A stretch of DNA of 64,000 nucleotides from positions 10,053,643 through 10,117,642 of the forward strand of contig CM029626.1 of the NCBI GenBank assembly GCA_017311315.1. Reading direction: 5' to 3'. Below are positions 11,560 to 23,375 of the stretch, one piece after another; within the stretch, counting starts at the first letter, position 1; every line of letters starts with the position of its first letter. Position numbers and translations under genes: made by a program. The DNA comes from Dendrocalamus latiflorus (taxonomy: Eukaryota; Streptophyta; Magnoliopsida; Poales; Poaceae). The notes beneath the pieces are model-generated. The model was not told where the DNA came from, did no database searches, and worked only from the letters and a program-made list of their open reading frames with translations.

Positions 11560-12290
11560 TGGGCAAACGCTCGAACACCTTGCCAGCGTAAGGCGCGGCC
11601 GGCGCGCGAGGCCCCGCGTACGGCGAGAATGCCGGCGTACGACGCACGGCGCGTCGGTGGCGCCCGAAGCATGGCCGGCGTTCGGCGCCAAGGGCCAGGC
11701 GGCGCGGCGCACGGCTGGCGCAGCCGCAGCACCCGCCCTTGGCCAGCGACGCGGCGCAGACCGGCACAAGGCACGGCCCGCGCGGCATGTTGCTCACGGC
11801 CGGCGGCGCCCAAGCCCACGGCGGCTGGCGGCGTTGCCCAGGGCCGGCAGCGGCGCCGGCGGCGACTCCACGACGCAGCAGCGGCGGCGGCGCCCAGCCG
11901 TCGGTGGAGGCGAAGGTGTCTCCGGTGGCGGCGCCCGGTCGGTGGAGGTGGCCGGTGGCGGCTCCCCACGAGGCGGCACAGCCCGCGCAGCGCGGCGGCG
12001 TGGCCACCGACGGTGGTGCGCGGCGCCCGAGGCGGCTCATGGCCGGCGACGCCCAAGACGTGGCGGCGCCCGGGTGGTGGAGATGACCGGCGGGGCGCCT
12101 GCAACCCTGGTGGCCGGCGGCGCCCGTGGTGGCGCGGCAACGCCCGCGCAGGACGACGGCGGCCCGCGGCGGCACCAAGGGCCGGCGGCGCCCAGGGCCG
12201 GCAACCGGCGGCAGCGGCGGCCGGCGGCGCCGGCGGCGGTGGGGCCTAGGGCAGGGGCGGCGGCTCCCCATTGAGGAGCCCCTTGCGGCG
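11560..12290. other. GC-rich untranslated leader of the copia element
   Basis: About 0.7 kb of extremely GC-rich, GGCGGCGCCC-rich sequence between the primer-binding site and gag. Every frame stays open for long stretches only because of base composition. No domain is recognised. It could be a low-complexity leader or a captured host segment. Confidence 0.5.
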
Positions 12291-12672
12291 GCTTGGCAGT
12301 TAGGGTTTGGGGGGAACCCTAAATCCCCCCATTCCTCATATATACATGCTGCCCAAACAAAAAAAATTGGGCTTTTTGGCCCAAAATTTCCCACCTCCCA
12401 CATGGATCAAAAGGCCGAACGGGCTTTAGCCCAGGTTTTCGAGATTTTACATTTTCCCCCTTGTATTTCATAGAAAATGCAGCATTTTCCTTTTAAATCA
12501 ATTAATATTGTAATTTTTGCAGTATAGTCCTTGTGCTTCTTTATAATTGTACCTGTCTGTTTATACATTTATACATTAGCATTTCAGTCCCTACAGGATC
12601 TGAAAATTTTGCAAATGTTTTAGGTTGATTTTCTCTCATTTTGGAATAACACAAAGTTTCTTAAATTTTATA

Positions 12673-13044
12673 TTGGCCATACACAAGGTAGTACCATAGT
12701 ACTACTGCGGGATTTATTCCTCAATGTGCGTACCCAATATCAAGTTTTGAAACAATTTGGTCTACACTTTTGGGTGACTACCTTTATTTATTTTCCAATT
12801 GGCCATACACAAGGTAGTACCATGATACTACTGTGGGATTTCATCCTCAACGTGCGTACCCAATTTGATTATAAATTATACAAGGTCTACACCTCAGTGA
12901 TTACCATGGTTCTTTTTCACATTGGCCATACACAAGGTAGTATCAGAGTACTACTGTGGGATTATCATCCTCAAAGTGCACACTCAATGTTGAAAAATGA
13001 ATTAAATAATGTTAATACCATTGGTGATTAAGTATGTTGTTCCA
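12673..13044 (+). repeat. Three tandem units of about 125 bp in the copia leader
   Basis: TTGGCCATACACAAGGTAGT occurs at 12673, 12799 and 12922. Each is followed by the same CTACTG(C/T)GGGATT and CTCAA(T/C/A)GTGC context. Confidence 0.85.
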
Positions 13045-13161
13045 CAATAGGAGAATGTCCCTTTATGTATTTCAAGTTTACCTTGATTACTTGCATTTCG
13101 CATTGCTTATTTATCATTGCCAACGATTTTAACAAATCTGTGGCCCTACATATGTAGGCAC

Positions 13162-13984
13162 AATGGCTACTAAAGAGTTTGAGGCCCTCGCTCTTACAGC
13201 CACAACTTCCCCACATGGGCGATGGATCTCAAAGTGAGTCTATCGTTGCGCGGAATGTACCAGGCAATTGTAGCTCCCCAAGAGGGTGTAGCTCCTTTGG
13301 CTGAGACTCTCAAGTACAATACCTTATTTACGGAACCACATCCATCCTGATCTCAAGGTTGAGTATCTGATGGAAGAAGACCCACGTGCTCTGTGGCTTG
13401 CTCTTCAAACACGGTATGAACAGCAGCAAACAGTCATCCTACCGGAGGCTGTCAATGAGTGGAACCACCTCCGCAAAATTTATGAATGCATACCTACAAT
13501 AAATACCATAAAATCACAATTTATGTGCGCTATGCCATACAATAAATTGGTGTTCACCACCAATATTGTGATTAAACGGTATTATAAATATAACCTCATG
13601 TTATATTTAATTTTAGGTATATATTCATTTGGATTACAATACTCATATTGTTTTCCACATATTTTGCATTTTCTTACAACATTACCATACGCATTAATTT
13701 ACCTCATGTAAATTAACCATATATGGTGTACTTTTCATGTAGGTTTTAAATGGCTACCAAAGATTTTGAGCCCCTCGCTCTCGATGGTTCCAATTACCCT
13801 ACATGGGCTATGGACTTAAACATCAACCTCACCACACGTGGGTTGCAAAGGGTGATATTTGATCCTCCAAATGATCAAATTTCGCCGGAGATTGTGACAT
13901 ATTCCGTTTTAAGCATAATACGGAATCACATATATCCAGATTTAAAGTCGGAATATCTGTATGAGGAAAATCCACTTACACTAT
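13162..13984 (+). pseudogene. Duplicated, truncated copia gag start
   Basis: Two copies of the same gag N-terminus. One starts at about 13162 (ATGGCTACTAAAGAGTTTGA) and is frameshifted. A second starts at 13750 (MATKDFEPLALDGSNYPTWAMDL), and runs to a stop at 13984. The stretch between them also encodes gag-like residues (MEEDPRALWLALQTRYEQQ). The second copy passes almost directly into integrase sequence, so the zinc knuckle and protease were deleted. Confidence 0.7.
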
Positions 13985-14039
13985 AGTTAGCCCTCAAAAA
14001 TAGATATACATACATCAAATCCGTTCAACATATTGCGTA

Positions 14040-17000
14040 CAAAGTAATTTTCCAAAACATTAACACATTCCAAACATGGCATGATCGCCTTGGCCACCCA
14101 GGCATTGGAATGATGAGGAAAATTATTAGCAATTCAATTGGTCATACATATCTCAAGACAAAATTTCCGGAATCCTCAGATTTTGTGTGTACTTCATGTG
14201 CCACCGGAAAATTGATTTTAAGACCCTCTTATCTTAAAATCAGAGCTGCACCACTTAAATTCCTTGAACGCATTCAAGGAGATATATGTGGTCCTATACA
14301 ACCATTGTGTGGACCGTTCAGGTACTTCATGGTTCTAATTGACGCATCTACTAGATGGTCACACGTGTGTCTTTTATCCACACGAAACCATGCATTTGCT
14401 AAGTTAATTGGTCAAATTATCCAATTACGAGCACATTACCCTGAATATCGAATTCAATCAATTCGAATGGATAATGCTGCTGAATTTTCATACCATGCCT
14501 TCAATGACGATTGTATGGCTCTTGGGATACAAGTTCAACACTCTGTTCCATATGTCCATACACAAAATGGTTTAGCAGAATCTCTTATCAAGAGAATCAA
14601 GCTCATTGAAAGACCATTACTACAGAATTGCAACTTACCAACGTCATGTTGGGGTCATGCAGTTTTACACGCTGCTGACTTAATCCAAATGCGTCCAACT
14701 GCTTATCATAGCAATTCCCCGCTACAATTAGTACGTGGAAATCTATCAGATATTTCCCATCTGCGAAAGTTCGGTTGCGCTACATACGTACCGATCTCAC
14801 CACCGCAGCGTACCTCAATGGGACCGCACAGGAAACTTGGGATCTATGTTGGGTATAAATCTCCGTCAATCATAAAATACCTCGAGCCCCTAACAGGGGA
14901 CCTGTTTACGGCCCGGTACGCTGATTGCATATTCAATGAGGAACATTTCCCGGCATTAGGGGGAGACAACAAGTACCAAACTGAATGCCAGGAAATTAAT
15001 TGGAATGTACAAGGCATTCCTGCCTCAGACCCACGTACCAGAGAGACTGAACTTCAAGTTCAGAAACTCATTCATTTGCAAAACATTGCAAATAACCTGC
15101 CAGATGCATTTACTGATTATAAGGGTGTCACAAAATCCTATAATCCTGCCAGAAATGTACCTGAAAGAGTGGAGGTACCGCAAAATACCACTCAACTCCC
15201 AGTTCAAAATAAGAGGGGGAGAAGTACGGTACAAACGGCGGATACAGCTTCTAACAAGCGACAAAGGAAACAAAAGAATGTAAATGCAGATCAACCTCAA
15301 GTTGATAGACACCAAAGGATCCTTGTACCCAGATCAACAGTGCACTCAATATCTGATCCTGGGACATCGGAATACCCCGACTCAAATGTTTTGGGAAATA
15401 AACATTAAGTCATCAGGGGTCCAAGAAATTTCCACAAACTATACTGATTCTGGAGAATCATACGATCGTAAGACTACAATTGTCGACATTTATTTCTCCA
15501 CAACAATTGCAAACAACCTTCAAAATGATCCAGATCCCAAGACCATGGCAGAGTGCAAACAGCGCTCGGACTGGACTCAATGGAAGGATGCAATTCAAGA
15601 AGAGTTAGCCTCGCTCAAGAAAAGAAATGTATTCACCAATGTGATACATACACCTCCCAATGTATTCCCTGTCGGTTTCAAATGGGTTTTCGTCCGCAAA
15701 CGGAATGAAAACAATGAGGTGGTGAGATACAAAGTAAGGCTTGTAGCACAAGGGTTCACGCAGAGACCCGGCATTGATTTCAATGAAACTTATTCTCCAG
15801 TAATGAGTGGAATAACATTCCGATACTTAATCTCATTGGCAGTACAAAATCATCTATCTTTTCAGTTGATGGATGTAGTGACCGCATATCTTTATGGGTC
15901 ACTTGATTCGGACATATACATGAAAGTTCCCGATGGAATTTCAATTCCGAATCCAAACGCAAATCGCAATATGTATTGTGTAAAATTAAACAAGTCTTTA
16001 TACGGCTTGAAACAGTTGGGTAGAATTTGGTACAACCGACTAAGTGAGTTCCTAACCAAAAAGGGATACTCCAACAATGATGATTGCCCATGCGTGTTCG
16101 TTAAAAGATCCTCAACAGGATTTTGCATTATATCTGTGTATGTTGATGATCTTAATATCATTGGTAACACACAAGATATAGATGAAACACGTAATCATCT
16201 TATGACGGAATTTGAAATGAAGGATTTGGGTAAAACCAAATTTAGCTTAGGTATACAACTTGAGCATCTTCATACATGCATCATAGTGCATCAATCAGCC
16301 TATGTCCAAAAATATTGGAGAAATTCAATATGGACAAAGCATATCCATCGAAAACCCCCATGGTTGTTCGATCTCTCGACAGGGACAAAGATCCACTTAG
16401 ACCCCGAGATGACAATGAAGAGTTATTGGGACCCGAGGTTCCATATCTCAGTGCCATCGGAGCGCTTATGTATCTTGCAAACTGCACCCGGCCGGATATT
16501 GCATTTGCGGTAAATCTACTTGCTAGATATAACGCTGCTCCAACCAAAAGACATTGGGTAGGAATGAAGCATATCCTTAGATATCTTCAAGGCACTAAAG
16601 ATCTCAGTCTATTCTTCCAGAAGAATAAAAATATGGATTTAATAGGATGTACAGATGCTGGCTATCAGATCCCTATAATGCCAGATCTCAAACAAGCTTT
16701 GTATTTTTACATTGTGGAACAACCATCTCTTGAAAGTCTTCAAAACAGACTCTAGTGGCTACATCCACTAATCATTCTGAAATAATTTCATTATATGAAG
16801 CATCACGTGAATGTGTATGGCTTCGCAGAATGATTAACCACATACAACAATCATGTGGTATAGGTGCTATTGCATCACCTACCATTATCTACGAAGATAA
16901 TGCTGCTTGCGTTGTTCAAATGCAAACGGGTTACATAAAGAACAATATCACTAAACATATTGCACCTAAACTATTTTACCCACATGAATTGCAAGAGAGT

Positions 17001-17153
17001 GGGGAAATAAATATTCTGCAAACTAAGTCCTGTGATAATCTCGCAGACTTATTCACTAAGTCATTACCAACCTCCACATTCCAAAAATGTGTTTATGGAA
17101 TTGGTATGCAAAGACTACGTGATTTGCAGATGTCAGGGGGAGAAATCTCCTAA
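14040..17153 (+). pseudogene. Copia pol remnant: integrase, reverse transcriptase, RNase H
   Basis: The pre-integrase motif (WHDRLGHPGIGMM) is followed by the integrase core with its catalytic set: D in QGDICGP, D in RMDNAAEF and E in NGLAES, in an open frame at 14110-15408. Reverse transcriptase continues in another frame (15284-16513): WKDAIQEELASL, FKWVFVRK, the LVAQGFTQ block and YVDDLNIIG. RNase H follows in two further frames (16276-16755 and 16755-17153), with TDAGY, EIISLYEA and YEDNAACV. Frame changes therefore fall near 15.3-15.4, 16.3-16.5 and 16.75 kb. All catalytic residues remain visible, so decay is recent. Confidence 0.9.
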
Positions 17154-17179
17154 GACTTAACCCGTTCAATATAAATATT

Positions 17180-17488
17180 GTACTCTTTTTCCCTTTATGA
17201 GTTTTCCCTCTAAGGTTTCTCATTAAGGTTTTTAATGAGGCAATATGACAACGTAATCATAAATATATTATATCTCTATTTTCCCCACAGGGGTTTTTAA
17301 GGAGATATAATCAAATATATGCCATATCAACTTTTCTCCTTAAATTTTTCCACTGGGTTTTAAAGGAGTTTTCATGGCATATCTACTCTACAGGTTCTCC
17401 TCATATTTTTCCCTACAGGGTTTTGGAGGAGTTTTTCCAAGATGATGAATCAAGATGATCATATGAAGATACATTGGTCAAGGGGGAG
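17180..17488 (+). other. Copia 3' untranslated repeats and polypurine tract
   Basis: Four loosely repeated units of the form TTTTCCC...GGGTTTT(T)AAGGAG precede the purine tract at 17479-17488. Such hairpin-capable repeats are common just before the 3' LTR in this kind of element. Confidence 0.65.
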
Positions 17489-17672
17489 TGTTATAAGCGA
17501 AAAGTAAATGGTGCCCAATGTATAGATGCTTGTTCATACAGAGATGCCTTTACAGCAAAAGACATCTATTCTTGCCACCCCTCTTCATCTATAAATATGT
17601 ATCATGTACAGACTCAGAGATTAATGAAAAGCATTAGTTCATTACAATCACTTGTCTCAATCTTTCACAACA
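17489..17672 (+). repeat. 3' LTR of the copia element
   Basis: 184 bp. It differs from the 5' LTR at two visible positions (AAAAGG/AAATGG and AAAAAC/AAAAGC contexts). Confidence 0.92.
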
Positions 17673-17677
17673 CTACG

Positions 17678-18335
17678 AGCCTTTGTTAAGTCGTTCGGTC
17701 CACGCAGCACGCGGCTTGGAGGATGGAATTCAGCGAGTAGTGCTTCAATGTTTTCGGTAGTAGGACCACTAATCTCTTTCTTTATTAATAAAAGATGGAG
17801 TTTATATGACGACTCTATTTTAAAAATAAAATCATCGTATTTTCTGTGACGGCTAAGAGTTTAGTTATGAATAGAAAATATTATATCTGCTCATAAATAT
17901 TTAAAAGGATTAATTTGATTAAAATTTGACCTAATGGCCAAACTACAACAGCTTTACAGGCGCCCAAACTCAAAACTTAGCTTATATTTAGAAGGACTGA
18001 TAAAATCCCACAGAAACGCTTAAGTATAGTCGTAGCTCTAACACGATAGCTAATGCATCATTCCTTCTTTTGTTGTTTGCTCTAATAAAAATAAGAAGAT
18101 TAAGTATGCTAGGTACTCAAAAAGCCATGTACTATACAAGGTGTTCAACTAGACATATTCATGAGTTATAATATGATAAGAATAGATGCAAGTTTATTGG
18201 CAAAAAACATTGCACTTGAAATAATAAAATATTATTTAATTAGCAAAGAGTTTTATCATTCGTAATTTCTATGTGTGTTATTATCCCTTTATAATTTTTT
18301 ATAAGTTTGATAGAAGACCTTGAGCCATGTGTATT
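17678..18335. other. Intergenic or decayed LTR sequence
   Basis: AT-rich with no gene recognised. The right part may be the LTR end belonging to the gypsy-like primer site at 18340. Confidence 0.35.
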
Positions 18336-18339
18336 GATA

Positions 18340-18960
18340 GTTAGCACCGTCCGTGGAGAACTCGATGTGATGTTTTTAAGCCCTCACATATGGACAAGGA
18401 GAACTCCTTCGACCTTACCGACTATACCGACCTTATGGATGAGGACTACATCCCTAATGAGGTATGTAAGTGCGACTTCTACCTCAAGTACGTCCCCGAT
18501 GGAGAATCTTGGTTGTCCTCAACCAAACTCGCTGGGATCGAGGCAACGGAGATGACGCCACTGCCCTCAAGCAACTCTGAGAGTGAGTATGTCCCCGAAC
18601 ATGTCTCAATTAGAAAGGTAGGTGACAACCATTTCAGCATCGTGGTGTGTACAGATGATATCGCTAACGGTGTCTATGATAAGATTTTGGCAAAGCAATC
18701 TGTAGAACATCTACTCTAGAATCTTGGGTACTACGCATCCTCCGATGAGGACGAAACATTCTCACCCTCCATCTTCTCGGAATTTTGCAAATGCGCAACT
18801 ATTAATGCAGATGAGACCCCAAAACAGCAGGCAAAACATGAACAACATGAGGCCCAGGAATAGGCATCAACATGTGAAGTAGGAACGACGCAACAATGAG
18901 ATACTTACCGCTACGTCCAGGAGGCCCAACACCAATCGTCACTAGCCACGCCTCAATTTG
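18340..18960 (+). mobile_element. Gypsy-like remnant: primer site and leader/gag fragment
   Basis: GTTAGCACCGTCCGTGGAGA at 18340-18359 resembles the TTGGCGCCGTCYGTGGGAA primer-binding sequence seen in some plant Ty3/gypsy (Tat-like) elements. An acidic open frame at 18390-18719 (MDKENSFDLTDYTDLMDEDY...) follows about 30 bp later. I do not recognise its fold; its position fits a gag N-terminus. The remainder is out of frame. Confidence 0.4.
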
Positions 18961-20881
18961 TCCCATGAGCGTCTGTAAGAGATTTAAATATTGTATCTTC
19001 TAGAGATATCTTGGCCATCCTCCACCCATAAGTAAGTCATATTTTGAGTTTTTGGTTCTTACTCGGTTTTAGTGCAACCTTGCTAATTCATAAAAATGGT
19101 TTGAACTTTGAAAAGGATTCAAGTGATTCTTGGATGGAATAGGTTTTTAAGACCTCAAGCAAGGTGTGTGTGAAATCTCATCTCATTTGGTCATGAATTT
19201 TTGAATTAAACCAAAAGTAGTTTGGATTCGGGTTGATATTCTATTATGGGAATAGAGGCGTAGTTAGACCGCCACTACTACTGGTTAGATGACCAAAAGT
19301 CTATCGGTCAGATCGCCTAGGTTCATGTTTATGTTCTTTAGCTTCTGAGTTGATTGCTTTGGCTTTGGTTTCCATTCTTGATCTTCATAACTTAGTAGCT
19401 ACTGAAGCGAATGATTGATGAATATTTATGAAAATTTTTTAAAGGCACCATTCACCCCCTCAGTTATCATACTGGTCCTACAAGTGGTAGAGAGCCCGGT
19501 TAGCTTTTCTCGTAGATCTTAATCTATCTTATGAGCCATAGCTTTAAATAAGTATTCAACCAAACTACCCATTTTCGACGGAGATAATTTCTCTTGTTGG
19601 AAGGCTCTTATGCAATCATATATCGTGTCTTAAGGGCACCCAATTTGAGTCAATGTTAAGAATGCTAATGTGATGTTAGCTAATGATTAGGTGAATACAC
19701 CAGATATAAAAGCAAACAACATGGCTCGTAATTTTTTGATTTAAGAACTTAGTCGGTCTGAGTTTGAGCGAGTTGCTTACTTGAGGTCTGCTCATAAGAT
19801 CTGGAAGACTCTCGCTGACTACAAAGAGGGCTCTACCACGATCAAGGAAATAAGACAGAACTAACTTAAGAAAGAATACTCAAAGATCAAGTAAAAACTG
19901 GTGAATCCTTAAATGAGTTATAGGAAAGGTTTACCAAGATCATTCATAATTTACGTGCTGTTGGCTTGATCTTTTCTGAATCTGAGAATACACGCCCACT
20001 GTTGGGTACACTTGATGTAAAAGTTTGGAGAATAAAGAGCACTTCCATCAATAAAAACACTATCATTAGTGAGCTTATCATGGATAAGCTCCACTCGAGT
20101 TGGAGGCGCATAAGATTGACTTGATCTTGCATCTCCCCAAGACAAAGTTGATGCCTCTTGTGATTGACTCTTCTCAAAGTAGCTCTCCTAGTTCCTTGTA
20201 TTTTGTCTTTTCTAGATTTTCATAGTCTGCTAGGCATTCTTTGAGTGATGAGTAACTAGAGAAGCTTTCTAAGGATGACTTAGCCTTGCTATCCATAAAA
20301 TTCACAAAAGCATACCATAAGGTAAGGAAAAAGAGGAATGGTTATGTTACTTGGTTTGAGTGTGGTGAGTAGAACCACATTTGACCTAAGTATCCCAAAG
20401 TGAAGGGCAAGGACTAGAAGGGCTCTTGAAGGTGTCCTCAAACTTGTGATACAAAGTCTAAGAAGTCTAACTACTGCAAATTCGTCAATCAAGTCCTTGC
20501 CACTCTTGAGAATATTGACATGAGCGATATGGACTCAGGGACGGAGGATGACGAGGATAACTCCCAGAGCAAGAAGAAGACTTATGCCATCACCGGCATG
20601 TGCTTCATAGCCAAGAGTAGTACCACCGATGTCGACTCCTCCAATGAAGAGCCCTACAATGATCCTCACGAGGTATGCCCCTCCTCTAAGGAGATGAAGT
20701 GTGCTCTTGTTGAGCTGAGCAAAAACTGAAAAAAATAAGTTAAGTTAATCAAGAACTACGACATTATGATTGACAACATTAATCTAAAAGTTGTTAGGCT
20801 CAAATCCATGAATCCTGACGATGAAAATTGTGAATTTTGCTTATGCTTGCATGACCAATTAACTAACCTGAAAATTGTTCA

Positions 20882-20979
20882 TTCTTCTATTGTTCGGTAA
20901 CTAAAAGATGCTCTAGATGAACTAACATCTTTCTTCTATTGTTCGGTAACTAAAAGATGCTCTAGATGAACTAAAATCT
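20882..20979 (+). repeat. 49-bp tandem duplication
   Basis: TTCTTCTATTGTTCGGTAAC starts at 20882 and 20931, inside the decayed copia gag region. Confidence 0.85.
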
Positions 20980-22148
20980 TTCAAGTCTAGTAATGATTAT
21001 GATTGCTATTGCCTTATATGTGAACTAAAACTATGCTTTGCTTGAACTAAAACTTGATAGTGCCACTAAGAAATTGCTCAAATTTAATCATAATCATACC
21101 TGCTCTCATTATGAGAATAACAAACTTAAGATGAAAGAAATGACAGAAATGCTATTTCATTCTAGACTGAATTTTGTGAAATTATCCTAAGCTTACAATT
21201 AAACTTGATGCTCTTAACAAGACACTTGAGGACAAATGTAAAAATAAAAAAAAAATCCTTGTCCATTGCAGTATCTAAGAAAGTTATTGATTCTATTTCC
21301 TACGTATTTTGTACTAAAATTGGGGCAAATTTAGATGCGATACATGAGGCCTTTAGAATTAAATTCCATGAGTAGTTGGATAGGATTAGAGAAATTGCTT
21401 GTGTGTTTTGTGGGGCTTTGAAACTAGACGTAGTTATTCGTAAAGAAAGGTGTGCTAGGGAAACCAAAACTACTAAGTGTACCATATGCGAGAACCTAAC
21501 CCAAGGGAGTGATTATCTTAAAAAGACCATTGAGAGATTTTTTAGTGGGAAAAAGAATATCAACATGATCCTTGATCAATCTTAGATGAGTGTGAAAAAG
21601 AGAGGCCTAAGATTTAATTCCCTAAAATATTTCAAGAACCAATTATCTAAGGTTGTAAGAGCAGTTGAGAGTGGTAAGTTTGAGGTCAAACCCCCTGAGC
21701 CATAAAAGACTATCAGCGGGATTTGCCCAAACCCGTTCTAGCAAAACACGTGCTTCTAATTTAGCAAGTCAGACCCCTCAAAAGGTTAAGTACCATTGCA
21801 CCTTCTGCAAGAATAATGGACACATTGTTGAGTTTTGCCTTTAGAGAGTTAAGGTTGAGAAAAAAGAGAGGATGTGTGCTTTAAGGTCCATTAGAGAAGT
21901 TCTTATACCTGTAAGTGTCTGTAAAGCCAGGTCTCCTGTCTTTCTTTCTAGATATAGGTTTAGATTTATAGATGACTTCTTTGACTCCTTTGGTGGTTCT
22001 AGCCAGTGCTTTGGGTTAGGATATCGTGAGGGTAGACCATGGGTGGTGCCTAGACAAGGGAGTACCGGCCATTTGGTAGGCCAATTCAGAGAGGTCTAGG
22101 TGGTTCTCATGTGTGACCTTATGATTTTCATGTTAACCATTTTATTCC

Positions 22149-22710
22149 TAGAGATGGCAATGGGTACCCGATACCCGAATACCCGACGGGTTTTACCCGA
22201 TAAAGAGACGGGTATGAAAAATTTTATGTACCCATGGGTACGTTATTGGGCGAAATCCTCTACCCGCCGGGTAGGCGGGTGCGGGTGTGGGTATATACTA
22301 CCCATACCCGCCTACCCGCGGGTAATGAATACCCGCATTAGACAACTAGACATCCCACTCAAATGTTAATTTTATTATCTACTTGTTGTTGATTGTTTAT
22401 TTATTTGTCATATGTTAATATGGTCGTGTCAAGTATGTTTATGTGATGTACTAATTTTGATCATTAGACGCTTTTGTGCTTGGCATGTATGATTAATGAA
22501 TGTCTAAATTGATGATATTCTTATGTGTTGAACCGGGTATGCTTGCGGGTACGGGTTACCCGTCGGGTAGTAATACCCGCGCGGGTACGGGTATGGGTAA
22601 ATTTTCCTACCCGCGTGCGGATACGGGTAACCCGATGGGTAAATTTACACCTAGCGGGTACGGGTATGGAACGGCAATACCCGATGGGTATTTACCCGTT
22701 GCCATCTCTA
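22149..22710. mobile_element. Non-autonomous hAT element (562 bp)
   Basis: Inverted termini TAGAGATGGCAATGGGTA and, on the opposite strand, TAGAGATGGCAACGGGTA (one mismatch in 18). The 8-bp duplication TTTATTCC flanks it exactly (22141-22148 and 22711-22718). Both ends are crowded with ACCCG/CGGGT subterminal repeats; the centre is AT-rich and carries no transposase. It inserted into the copia remnant between zinc knuckle and protease. Confidence 0.95.
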
Positions 22711-23375
22711 TTTATTCCTACTTGTACTGCTGCTTGGAGACATCATGTGGTAGTACTGGATTTCTAAGTCTTTTATTTCCAACTATAGTATTGAGGCACT
22801 AATGTTTCCTGCTTATGCCCTATATATCCATGGAGCAAGGAATGAGGACGCGTGGCTTGCTGACTGTGGGTGTTGATGACACATGGCCAGAGATTCTCGA
22901 TAGTTCTCCTCCCTCACTCATGCATCTGGCAATGAATTGATCAAGTTTGGGGATGCTTCTATGGGACCGTGACAGTAAAGGGCACTGTGCATGTCAACAT
23001 CAAGTTTATGTTCAAAGACGTCGCTTTGGTAAGTAAGCTAAGATATAATCTATTATCTGTTTTCCAACTTGATGAGAGTCTATAAGTGAGATTCAAGAGT
23101 GATGAGTACAGAGTTTTAGATTCCACGGGTGAGTTTATCTTTAGGATATCTAGGTTTTAAAGGATTTTTACTGTTGATTTCAGTATCTCTTATATTTATG
23201 GCCCTAAGTGTCTTGTTGCTTCTTATTATCATGATATAGTATTGTGTCATCATAGACTTAGTCATAGCTATTAAAACGAAGGATTGATGAATATTTTAAG
23301 AAAAAAATTTAAAAAGAAATTATTAATGTCACCGTTCACCTCTCTTTCTCTCTCTGTTAATGTACTAGTCCTATA

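Larger units (their letters stand above)
11275..17672 (+). mobile_element. Ty1-copia retrotransposon with near-identical LTRs, coding-defective
   Basis: A 6,398-bp element bounded by 184-bp LTRs (TG...CA) and a perfect 5-bp target duplication CTACG (11270-11274 and 17673-17677). I count two differences between the LTRs, so insertion is recent. A GTTATCAGC primer-binding-type sequence follows the left LTR and a purine tract (AAGGGGGAG) precedes the right one. Order is integrase, reverse transcriptase, RNase H, as in copia. The coding region is frameshifted at least three times. The main part of gag and the protease are missing, so this copy cannot supply its own proteins. Confidence 0.92.
18970..23375 (+). 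mobile_element. Decayed Ty1-copia element, internally deleted
   Basis: The LTR end (...CTGGTCCTACA, 19482) and a primer site TGGTAGAGAGCC (19485) start the element. Gag follows at about 19550 (YSTKLPIFDGDNFSCWKALM). Zinc-knuckle remnants (WFECGE, HCTFCKNNGHIVEFC) and a protease remnant near 22850 (AWLADCGC) come next, then a pre-integrase fragment (LCHHRLSH). Directly after this comes an LTR-end copy at about 23265-23375. Integrase core, reverse transcriptase and RNase H are absent. Many in-frame stops. It shares LTR-end and gag style with the 25-34 kb element. The left LTR boundary is approximate. Confidence 0.65.

Noticed and set aside
11420..12403. 327-codon minus-strand and 278-codon plus-strand frames in the copia leader
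   Set aside because: Open in several frames at once from GGC/GCC-rich composition; residues are Arg/Ala/Pro/Gly low complexity without a domain.
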